Source: SAR202 cluster bacterium AD-804-J14_MRT_500m (GTDB taxonomy: Bacteria > Chloroflexota > Dehalococcoidia > UBA3495 > GCA-2712585). From it: 14,103 bases of DNA. The notes below the pieces were generated by a model. That model searched no databases. It worked only from the letters and a program-made list of their open reading frames with translations, and was not told the DNA's origin. The position numbers were made by a program, and so were the translations under genes. This document shows, piece by piece, positions 8,586-14,103 of the stretch. Position 1 is the first letter of the stretch; each line of letters begins with the position of its first letter. The DNA lies in NCBI GenBank assembly GCA_009391275.1, contig VEXF01000038.1, positions 1 through 14,103 on the forward strand, written 5' to 3'.

Positions 8586-9032
8586 TCAAGGTGCTACTAC
8601 TCCGTAAATCCAGACTTTACGAATTGGACCTAAGCGACGGCTGTCTAGGCTATCACGTCGATTGTCACCGAGAGTGAAGTACTCATCTTGATCAAGTGCC
8701 CATTCCAGGTCTAGCGCTGGGTCCAGTTGATTGTCTGCCTCTACATATGGTTCGGATAATAAACACTCGTTGATGAATATACGCCCTTGAGTGATTTTAA
8801 CAATTTCTCCAGGTAGACCAATAATTCGTTTTAATAAGGGCTTATTAGCTAAAAAGGGAGACTGGAACACGACTATTTCCAATCTCATGGGAAGACGATG
8901 ATGACACGCACTTCGATCTATCTGGACCGTTTGGCCCGGCAGGAAAGTAGGTACCATGCTATAGCCTTCCACCCGGTATTGCCGAAACCTGAAAGGGCTA
9001 AATCTGCGCCAAATAAGGCTGATATCAATCAA
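8586..9032 (-). CDS. sodX: Nickel-type superoxide dismutase maturation protease
   Basis: A 148-residue protein of the S26 signal-peptidase family that matches the SodX type, which trims the N-terminal leader from the Ni-SOD precursor. Seen: the nucleophile box VEGYSMVPTFLPGQ with Ser25; the general-base box LLKRIIGLPGE with Lys68; and the C-terminal box LGDNRRDSLDSRRLGPI. Unlike signal peptidase I, it has no hydrophobic membrane anchor before the serine, as expected for a cytoplasmic maturation enzyme. The reading frame's only plausible start is TTG at 9032; a stop lies in frame at 9057-9059, and no clear Shine-Dalgarno is visible, so the start is uncertain by a few codons. It is divergent from sodN across about 113 bases, the partner arrangement expected for the pair, and it leads into uvrA after about 100 bases. 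Confidence 0.9.
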   Translation of the reverse strand: MIDISLIWRRFSPFRFRQYRVEGYSMVPTFLPGQTVQIDRSACHHRLPMRLEIVVFQSPFLANKPLLKRIIGLPGEIVKITQGRIFINECLLSEPYVEADNQLDPALDLEWALDQDEYFTLGDNRRDSLDSRRLGPIRKVWIYGVVAP

Positions 9033-9077
9033 GGGTTTGTATTTCTTTTGCGGAAATTATGGAACTTTTTATTTCCG

Positions 9078-9106
9078 TTGGCACTGGTACTAATCTGGAG
9101 TATACT
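9078..9106 (+). promoter_or_regulatory. Sigma70-type promoter for sodN
   Basis: The -35 box TTGGCA (9078-9083), a 17-base spacer and the -10 box TATACT (9101-9106) together are close to consensus. Transcription would start near 9113, about 33 bases before the ATG at 9146. Its position excludes translation from an upstream ATG at 9059. Confidence 0.75.
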
Positions 9107-9108
9107 CC
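9097..9108 (+). promoter_or_regulatory. Perfect 12-bp palindrome over the sodN -10 box (candidate operator)
   Basis: GGAGTATACTCC is its own reverse complement and spans the whole -10 hexamer of the sodN promoter in the sodN/sodX divergent region. A dimeric regulator bound here would block sodN and could affect sodX. It does not resemble the spaced Nur box known from Streptomyces. The symmetry is seen; the operator role is inferred. Confidence 0.4.
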
Positions 9109-9133
9109 GTCAAACAAAAACCGGCTCATTCGG

Positions 9134-9140
9134 AAAGGAG
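9134..9140 (+). promoter_or_regulatory. Shine-Dalgarno AAAGGAG fixing the sodN start
   Basis: AAAGGAG lies 5 bases before the ATG at 9146. It supports this start over the longer in-frame ATG at 9059, which lies upstream of the promoter. Confidence 0.75.
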
Positions 9141-9145
9141 CAAGC

Positions 9146-9661
9146 ATGTCTCTTATTAGTCGAGCATTTACAATCGTCCACTCACTGCGATCCTCCGGAG
9201 TGGCTCACGCTCATTGTGACGTTCCCTGTGGTATATATGATCCGCATCTGGCACAGATTGCAGCTCATACAGTTGTACGCATGGATATGCTAATTGACGC
9301 TTTAGATGCACCAGGCGCAGGTGCTTCTGCTTCTGAAAATGCGGAGTACGCGAACAAATTAGCTAGGTACATAGCTGCTAAAGAGGATCACGCGGAGATT
9401 GCAAAAAGGGAATTACGGATTCTATGGGGGGATTATTTCAAACCGGAGCATTTGAAAGATTATCCGAACGTTCATGATCTGTTCTGGGATGCTATGAGAG
9501 CGGGTTCGGCAGCGAGGCAAGGTGCGAGTTCTGCTGCGGCCCAACAGCTTCTTAAGGCTACTCAGGACATTGCGGAAATTTTCTGGAAATCCAAGGGAAT
9601 CAATACAGTACGGCAGCCCTCTCGTCAGACGTCAGGGGGAGAGATCGTATATCCTAGTTAA
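9146..9661 (+). CDS. sodN: Nickel superoxide dismutase proenzyme
   Basis: Converts superoxide to oxygen and hydrogen peroxide; the active form is a nickel hexamer in the cytoplasm. The product is 171 residues. Its first 22 (MSLISRAFTIVHSLRSSGVAHA) form a leader ending before the nickel hook HCDVPCGIYDP. After cleavage, His1, Cys2 and Cys6 supply the nickel ligands and Tyr9 lines the site. Further family features are LWGDYFKPEHLKDYPNVHDLFWDAMRA and the helical AEIFWKSKG near the end. The predicted mature chain is 149 residues, longer than the 117-residue Streptomyces enzyme; part of this is a tail of about 20 residues after FWKSKG. It is divergent from its protease gene sodX, has its own strong promoter and palindrome, and is followed by a strong terminator. 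Confidence 0.95.
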   Translation: MSLISRAFTIVHSLRSSGVAHAHCDVPCGIYDPHLAQIAAHTVVRMDMLIDALDAPGAGASASENAEYANKLARYIAAKEDHAEIAKRELRILWGDYFKPEHLKDYPNVHDLFWDAMRAGSAARQGASSAAAQQLLKATQDIAEIFWKSKGINTVRQPSRQTSGGEIVYPS

Positions 9662-9682
9662 GACTTAGGTTAGATAGGAGTT

Positions 9683-9715
9683 AAAAAGGCCCGTTGATTA
9701 CCAGCGGGCCTTTTT
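9683..9715. terminator. Rho-independent terminator, bidirectional
   Basis: Arms AAAAAGGCCCGTTG (9683-9696) and CAGCGGGCCTTTTT (9702-9715) pair over 14 positions with one G-T wobble and a 5-base loop. There is a T run on one side and an A run on the other. It lies between the ends of sodN (plus strand) and hemB (minus strand) and can stop transcription from both directions. Confidence 0.92.
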
Positions 9716-9756
9716 AGGGCCAAGCGACTTTGCAGTTATGTAGATGTGTCGTATTG

Positions 9757-10737
9757 TTACTGTTCAAGCATCCAGCGAGCTGCGTCTTTTGCGTGGTAGG
9801 TTATGATAAAATCTGCACCCGCCCGTTTTATGCTGGTTAGAAGTTCTAGTGTAATGGCTTGTTCGTTGATCCACTCATTCCCCGCAGCGGCCTTTACTAG
9901 CGAATATTCACCACTCACGTTATAAGCTGCGATTGGATGGTCGAATTTGGCTCGGGTCTTAGCTATGATATCTAGATAGGGAAGGGCAGGTTTGATCATG
10001 ACTATGTCTGCACCTTCATCTATATCTGCCTGAATCTCGCGAAGAGCCATTCTCCCATTTGCCGGGTCAACCTGATAGCTGCGGCGATCGCCAGACTGAG
10101 GGGCTGAATCGGCTGCAACCCTGAAAGGGCCGTAAAAGGCTGAAGCATGTTTGGCGGCGTAGGCGAGTATGGGTATGTGCTTAAACCCTTCTCTGTCTAG
10201 GTGTTTGCGAATTGCTGCTACCTGCCCATCCATCATACCGGATGGCGCTACAATGTCGGCACCTGCTTGAGCATGGGACAGTGCTGTGCGGGCATAAAGC
10301 TCTATGGTCTTATCGTTGTCTATACTGCCGTTATCGAGGATCCCGCAGTGTCCATGTGATGTGTATTGGCACAGGCAAACATCGGTGATAACCAAAAAGT
10401 TTGGCATAGCTTGCTTGATTAGGTGGACCGCCTCTTGGACAATTCCGTGTTCGTGGAAAGCTTCGGACCCTAGATCATCTTTTTTTGATGGCAATCCAAA
10501 GAGTATGATCCCTGGGATTCTTAATTCCGCAATTTCGTTGATCTCTTCTAACAAACGATCCAATGATAAATTATAAGAACCGGGCATAGGATCTATTTCT
10601 TTTCGTACGTCCCGGCCATGTGTCACGAACATGGGATATATAAGGTCGTTTGGGACCAGAACCGTTTCTCTTAGAATGGATCGTAAAGATTCCCTTTCGC
10701 GGAGTCGGCGGAGCCTTAGTTCTGGGAACGCGATCAT
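9757..10737 (-). CDS. hemB: Porphobilinogen synthase (delta-aminolevulinic acid dehydratase)
   Basis: Condenses two 5-aminolevulinate molecules to porphobilinogen, the first common step of tetrapyrrole synthesis, in the cytoplasm. The 326 residues are the normal length. Seen: the opening RLRRLRERESLRSILRET; the metal site DVCLCQYTSHGHCG with Cys121, Cys123 and Cys131, the zinc-binding triad of zinc-type enzymes; and the two Schiff-base lysines, Lys196 in AYAAKHASAFYGPFR and Lys249 in VMIKPALPYLD. The substrate-lid arginine region RVAADSAPQSGDRRSYQ is also present. It is the last gene of the tetrapyrrole operon, beginning 6 bases after the cobA-hemD stop, and transcription should end at the hairpin at 9683-9715. 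Confidence 0.97.
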   Translation of the reverse strand: MIAFPELRLRRLRERESLRSILRETVLVPNDLIYPMFVTHGRDVRKEIDPMPGSYNLSLDRLLEEINEIAELRIPGIILFGLPSKKDDLGSEAFHEHGIVQEAVHLIKQAMPNFLVITDVCLCQYTSHGHCGILDNGSIDNDKTIELYARTALSHAQAGADIVAPSGMMDGQVAAIRKHLDREGFKHIPILAYAAKHASAFYGPFRVAADSAPQSGDRRSYQVDPANGRMALREIQADIDEGADIVMIKPALPYLDIIAKTRAKFDHPIAAYNVSGEYSLVKAAAGNEWINEQAITLELLTSIKRAGADFIITYHAKDAARWMLEQ

Positions 10738-10743
10738 GCTTAC

Positions 10744-12276
10744 CTAATGACCTCTGTGAGTGGGTTTATTTTTCTTAAGTACGTCTACCAATCCGGCGAC
10801 GTCGTGTTGGTCCGCTATTAAGTCGACTCTGATCCCAAGTTCTTTGGCAGTTGCACTAGTTTCAGGCCCTATACAGGCTACCAAAGGATTTTTTAGAAGA
10901 GTAGGTCTTCCATCTAACAAACGTACAAGATTCCGCACAGTTGACGAACTTGTAAATGTAACTACGTCTATTCTATCACCTGCCAACTCTTTCAGTGCAC
11001 TATCCTTTGAAACCTGAGGGATTAGTGTTCTGTAAGTCAAAATTTTTTTAACTTTGGCACCATGAGCTGACAAATATCGGGATAGTTGATCAGGGGCGAT
11101 ATCGGAAGTGGGCAATATGATATTACATCTTGCAAGACTAGTCTTTGAGATCAGCTCGACGAGTGCATCTGTAGTGTACACTTTGGGGGATAGGTCTGGC
11201 ACAATCCCATACCGTGATAATGCGGATGATGAAGCCGAACCTATTGCGCATACTTTACATGAATTAAATGCCCGAGTGTCCAATCCTAATCTGGTTAGCC
11301 TGGAAAAAAATCCTACGACTCCATTCGCACTGGTGAAGATCACCCAGTTGGTGCGGCCAAGGTTTGCGATTGCGTTGTCTAACTCCGTGTAGTCATCCGG
11401 TGGTGCGATTTCTATGGTGGGAATCTCAACTGGCTCTGCTCCTTCGTCAGATAGTTTTCGGGACAATTCGGACGCTTGATTTCGAGATCTGGGAACTAAT
11501 ACGCGTAGACCGAAAAGGGCCTTTTCTTCAAGCCAGGTTATTTCATTACGCAGTTTTACTGACTCTCCGATGACTACTATTACTGGCGGTCCAAATTCGG
11601 CAGCCCGACCTTTGGAAACTATATTTTTGAGAGTTCCTGTGATTGTTTTTTGGTATGGTCTTGTCCCCCATCGAACCACGGCGACCGTAGTATTGGGTTT
11701 CATACCATTATTTATTAAGGTTTCTACTATGTACTCAAGTTTGCTCCATCCCATCAGAATTACCAACGTCCCCCCAACATTAGCAAGCGCCTCCCAGTTT
11801 ATGGCGGATTGAGATTTTGTAGGATCTTCTTCTGCACTAACTACTGTAAAAGAGGAAGATGTTTGTCGATGCGTTACTGGTATACCGGCGTAGGCCGGTG
11901 CTGCTATTGCCGAGGTTACCCCTGGGACAATTTCGAAAGGAATGCCTGCCATAGCCAGAACCTGTGCTTCTTCACCACCCCTCCCAAATACAAATGGATC
12001 CCCCCCCTTTAATCGAACGACTTGTTTTCCGTCTCTAGCCCTATCTAATAAGTATGGGTAGATGTGTTCCTGCTGAGTTCCTACGGGACCGGGTTCCTTG
12101 CCGGCATACACGATTTCCGCATCTTCGCGTGCTTCTTTAAGTAAAATCGGTTCTACTAATCGATCGTAGACTATAACATCGGCTTCCTTCAAAAGCCTCA
12201 AACCTTTGGTTGTGATGAGACCAGGATCACCAGGCCCTGCTCCTACAAGATATACGATTCCCAGTTGACTCGTCAT
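10744..12276 (-). CDS. cobA-hemD: Fused uroporphyrinogen-III C-methyltransferase / uroporphyrinogen-III synthase
   Basis: A 510-residue two-domain enzyme. Residues about 5-245 form the SAM-dependent methyltransferase (SUMT/CobA) that makes precorrin-2: VGAGPGDPGLIT (11-22), LKGGDPFVFGRGGEE (89-103), VPGVTSAIAAPAYAGIPVTHR (117-137) and LVILMG are its signatures. After a short linker, residues about 255-505 form HemD, which cyclises hydroxymethylbilane to uroporphyrinogen III: LRVLVPRSRNQASELSRKL, WVIFTSANGV, CAIGSASSSAL, VVTFTSSSTVRNL and CIGPETSATAKELG. HemD is weakly conserved but these strand and turn motifs fit. The fusion channels the HemC product to precorrin-2. Its ATG overlaps the hemC stop as ATGA, so translation is likely coupled. 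CobA-HemD fusions in this order are known in Firmicutes and other phyla. Confidence 0.94.
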   Translation of the reverse strand: MTSQLGIVYLVGAGPGDPGLITTKGLRLLKEADVIVYDRLVEPILLKEAREDAEIVYAGKEPGPVGTQQEHIYPYLLDRARDGKQVVRLKGGDPFVFGRGGEEAQVLAMAGIPFEIVPGVTSAIAAPAYAGIPVTHRQTSSSFTVVSAEEDPTKSQSAINWEALANVGGTLVILMGWSKLEYIVETLINNGMKPNTTVAVVRWGTRPYQKTITGTLKNIVSKGRAAEFGPPVIVVIGESVKLRNEITWLEEKALFGLRVLVPRSRNQASELSRKLSDEGAEPVEIPTIEIAPPDDYTELDNAIANLGRTNWVIFTSANGVVGFFSRLTRLGLDTRAFNSCKVCAIGSASSSALSRYGIVPDLSPKVYTTDALVELISKTSLARCNIILPTSDIAPDQLSRYLSAHGAKVKKILTYRTLIPQVSKDSALKELAGDRIDVVTFTSSSTVRNLVRLLDGRPTLLKNPLVACIGPETSATAKELGIRVDLIADQHDVAGLVDVLKKNKPTHRGH

Positions 12277-13193
12277 GATATTTCAATATCTTCAATTACA
12301 TCCAAAGCACCCATTTCAACTAGGCGTTCGAAGGTTTTCATTGCTACTTCTCGGGGCTTGGATGCTGGTCCAGACCATTTTGTGCTAAACATGCTCTGCC
12401 CGTCCAACGAACACAGCATAGCGTGCATAATAAGGATATTGTCGTTTATGTGAGCGTAAGCTCCGGCAGGGATTTGGCATCCACTTCCCAGTTTTTCCAG
12501 AAAGTTGCGCTCTGCTGTAACTGAACAACGGGTGGCAGGATCATCGATGGATCTTAATAATCCGTAAAGATCATGATTATCCTTGCGTGTTTCGATCACT
12601 ATGGCGCCTTGTCCAGGTGCTGGGACGAATCGCTCGGGGGGCAGATATTCGGTTATAACATCACCTAATCCCAATCGTTGCAGACCGGCGACCGCCAACA
12701 CTGTACCGTCGTAGTCTGGCCCTTTAATTTTCATCAGCCGAGATTCTACATTTCCTCGAAGAGGTTTAATTTCTATGTCTGGTCTCTGAGATAACAATAG
12801 GGAACTTCTCCGGGGGCTACTTGTTCCAATACGAGAACCTGCTGACAGTCGTGCTAATGAGAGGTTTGAAGAGCTTATAAATGCGTCTCGCGGATCACCT
12901 CTTCTACAGAACGCACCTAAGGATAGACCATTTGGAAGAGTGGAGGGAAGATCTTTGAGACTGTGGACCGCCATGTCTATGTCACCGTTGAGCAATGCCT
13001 CCTCGATTTCCTTAACGAAGATTCCAAGCCCTAGATTTGCTGTAGGGACTTCAGGTTTAAGATCCCCATCAGTGCGAATCACGCGTACCTCTAATTTGGT
13101 GTCGTGGTGTTTGTTAAGGAGCTGTTCAATTACATGGTTAGTTTGTGTTAGTGCAAGTTTGCTTCCACGTGTTCCAACAATTATGGGCTTCAT
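12273..13193 (-). CDS. hemC: Hydroxymethylbilane synthase (porphobilinogen deaminase)
   Basis: Polymerises four porphobilinogens into hydroxymethylbilane using a covalent dipyrromethane cofactor. The 306 residues are the usual length. Seen: the opening VGTRGSKLALTQT; DMAVHSLKDLPS with catalytic Asp81; RIGTSSPRRSSLLL (121-134), the arginine-rich substrate-binding loop; LRGNVESRL; VPAPGQGAIVIE; and the cofactor-attachment cysteine Cys239 in LGSGCQIPAGAYA. The start ATG overlaps the stop of the upstream precorrin-2 dehydrogenase gene by ATGA, and its own stop overlaps cobA-hemD in the same way, so three consecutive genes are translationally coupled. Confidence 0.97.
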   Translation of the reverse strand: MKPIIVGTRGSKLALTQTNHVIEQLLNKHHDTKLEVRVIRTDGDLKPEVPTANLGLGIFVKEIEEALLNGDIDMAVHSLKDLPSTLPNGLSLGAFCRRGDPRDAFISSSNLSLARLSAGSRIGTSSPRRSSLLLSQRPDIEIKPLRGNVESRLMKIKGPDYDGTVLAVAGLQRLGLGDVITEYLPPERFVPAPGQGAIVIETRKDNHDLYGLLRSIDDPATRCSVTAERNFLEKLGSGCQIPAGAYAHINDNILIMHAMLCSLDGQSMFSTKWSGPASKPREVAMKTFERLVEMGALDVIEDIEIS

Positions 13194-13831
13194 TTTGGAT
13201 TACTATCTCTGGCTAACGATTCGATCAAATGTTCGAGCGCTTGCTGTTCTAGTCCATCTTTTACTAATGCGACTAATGTCATGTTAATGTGGCGCTGCCA
13301 GACATCTGGAGGCACTGCTATGCCCCTTGATCTAACTTCTTGTCGCGCACGTGAAAGGAATGGCGCTAAGTCAGCGTATTGTAAAAACTCGTTGTTTTCT
13401 ATGCATTCGCGTAGTTTTCTCGCCAAAGCAGGGCTAGCTCCCCCAGTGGAAATAGCAAATATGACTTCACCACGTCTGACAATTGAAGGAGCGATGAAAC
13501 TACAGATGTCGGGGGTGTCTATAACGTTTATCAAAATCCGGTTGTCGACTGCTTCTTCTGATACCCTACGATTGACTTCTGGACTGTTGGTAGCTGCTAT
13601 AGCCAGAAAGGCACGTTGCAAATCTCCGGAAACATATTCTCTCTGGTGCCAGCGTATGTGATTGGTTGCGGTTAGATCTCTGATTGAAGATGTTACGCTT
13701 GGGCTAACTACGGTCACCTCGGCACCACAGGCTAGAAGTTGGTTAATTTTCCCTTCTGAGATTGTCCCTCCACCCACAACTATACATTCTTTTCCCTGTA
13801 GGTCTAAAAATGCTGGGTAATAATTGGTCAT
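13190..13831 (-). CDS. Precorrin-2 dehydrogenase / putative sirohydrochlorin ferrochelatase (Met8/CysG-N type)
   Basis: A 213-residue homologue of yeast Met8p and the N-terminal half of CysG, which oxidise precorrin-2 to sirohydrochlorin with NAD+ and in some cases insert iron to give siroheme. Seen: the Rossmann nucleotide site IVVGGGTISEGK (17-28); VIDTPDICSFIAPSIVRRGEV with Asp105 at the position of the catalytic aspartate; and the motif STGGASPALARKLRE (128-142). The C-terminal part is the helical dimerisation domain. The methyltransferase half of CysG is absent and is supplied by the neighbouring cobA-hemD fusion. Whether it also chelates iron, as Met8p does, or only dehydrogenates, as SirC does, cannot be told from sequence. 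No strong Shine-Dalgarno precedes the ATG at 13831. It begins 30 bases after the preceding decarboxylase gene. Confidence 0.93.
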   Translation of the reverse strand: MTNYYPAFLDLQGKECIVVGGGTISEGKINQLLACGAEVTVVSPSVTSSIRDLTATNHIRWHQREYVSGDLQRAFLAIAATNSPEVNRRVSEEAVDNRILINVIDTPDICSFIAPSIVRRGEVIFAISTGGASPALARKLRECIENNEFLQYADLAPFLSRARQEVRSRGIAVPPDVWQRHINMTLVALVKDGLEQQALEHLIESLARDSNPK

Positions 13832-13861
13832 GCGAAATTTCGTTGGAAGTATCTAATATAT

Positions 13862-14103
13862 CTAGACGAAGTATCGGACGCGAGTTTTCTTATACTCACG
13901 GGTGCTATAGAGCACCAGATAATCACTTATCCCGGTATCAGAGGAAATTTGTTGAATTACTTCTTCGCAACCGCTCTTACTTATAGCATGAACCATAGTA
14001 AAGTGGGTATATGGCCAGTCCTCAAATGTGGGGCGTTGATAACAATGAGTAACAGCTGGATTCTGTGCCATGGTTATCCCAATATCTTGTGATTGATCTT
14101 CAG
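13862..14103 (-). CDS. Siroheme decarboxylase subunit (AhbA/AhbB/NirD-like), C-terminal part, cut by window edge
   Basis: The frame is open from base 14103 to a TAG at 13862, about 80 residues. The segment VTHCYQRPTFEDWPYTHFTMVHA and the ending YLVLYSTREYKKTRVRYFV match the AsnC/Lrp-like ligand-binding domain of siroheme decarboxylases (AhbA/AhbB of alternative heme synthesis; NirD/L/G/H of heme d1 synthesis). In those proteins the HxYxR and EYKKxRxxYF elements are characteristic. They remove acetate carboxyls from siroheme to give 12,18-didecarboxysiroheme. The N-terminal winged helix lies outside the window. An internal ATG at 14071 is unlikely to be the start, because the family domain continues upstream of it. 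It heads the visible tetrapyrrole operon, immediately before the siroheme-forming genes. AhbA, AhbB and NirD types cannot be separated from this fragment. Confidence 0.85.
   Translation of the reverse strand, partial: EDQSQDIGITMAQNPAVTHCYQRPTFEDWPYTHFTMVHAISKSGCEEVIQQISSDTGISDYLVLYSTREYKKTRVRYFV

Noticed and set aside
9059..9145. Longer start (ATG 9059) for sodN
   Set aside because: It lies upstream of the -35/-10 boxes and has no Shine-Dalgarno; ATG 9146 has AAAGGAG and gives a typical leader length.
8898..9293. 131-residue plus-strand ORF overlapping sodX and sodN
   Set aside because: It is out of frame with sodN, antisense to sodX at its start, and its product resembles no family.
13833..13842. 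Palindrome CGAAATTTCG just before the Met8-like start
   Set aside because: It is short and AT-rich at its centre with no promoter context inside the operon; probably chance.

Overview
The window looks like chromosomal DNA from a free-living bacterium. Genes are tightly packed, carry Shine-Dalgarno sequences, and often overlap by 4 bases (ATGA). By eye the GC content is moderate. The gene mix is tandem luciferase-like (F420/FMN) oxidoreductases of the Rv2161c-like type, a SHOCT-tailed alpha-hydroxy-acid oxidase, nickel superoxide dismutase, a CobA-HemD fusion and a siroheme decarboxylase. This mix makes me suspect a marine Chloroflexota lineage (SAR202-like). That is an inference from gene content only; no 16S rRNA or other lineage marker is present. 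I see no mobile element, CRISPR array, tRNA or rRNA.

Layout: (1) 1-1193, minus strand: the N-terminal two-fifths or so of leucyl-tRNA synthetase, cut by the window edge. (2) 1194-1455: divergent intergenic region with a good sigma70-type promoter firing rightward. (3) 1456-4116, plus strand: a three-gene operon of two tandem paralogous LLM-family oxidoreductases followed by an alpha/beta hydrolase. It looks like a small oxidative catabolic module of unknown substrate. (4) 4289-9032, minus strand: sodX (nickel-SOD maturation protease), then uvrA (excision repair), then an FMN-dependent alpha-hydroxy-acid oxidase with a C-terminal SHOCT segment, in transcription order. (5) 9033-9145: short divergent control region with a near-consensus promoter for sodN and a perfect 12-bp palindrome over its -10 box. 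(6) 9146-9661, plus strand: sodN, nickel superoxide dismutase proenzyme. (7) 9683-9715: a strong hairpin terminator, symmetric enough to serve both converging units. (8) 9757-14103, minus strand: a tetrapyrrole operon. In transcription order it holds a partial siroheme decarboxylase (AhbA/AhbB/NirD-type), a Met8/CysG-N-like precorrin-2 dehydrogenase, hemC, a cobA-hemD fusion and hemB.

How they work together: the last operon covers ALA to porphobilinogen (HemB), hydroxymethylbilane (HemC), uroporphyrinogen III (HemD part), precorrin-2 (CobA part), sirohydrochlorin and possibly siroheme (Met8-like), and then 12,18-didecarboxysiroheme (decarboxylase). That is the trunk of the siroheme-dependent (Ahb) heme route or of heme d1 synthesis. 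SodX and SodN form the known Ni-SOD maturation pair. The most interesting points are the siroheme decarboxylase at the head of a complete siroheme operon, the palindromic sodN/sodX control region, and the SHOCT-tailed hydroxy-acid oxidase with altered substrate-binding residues.
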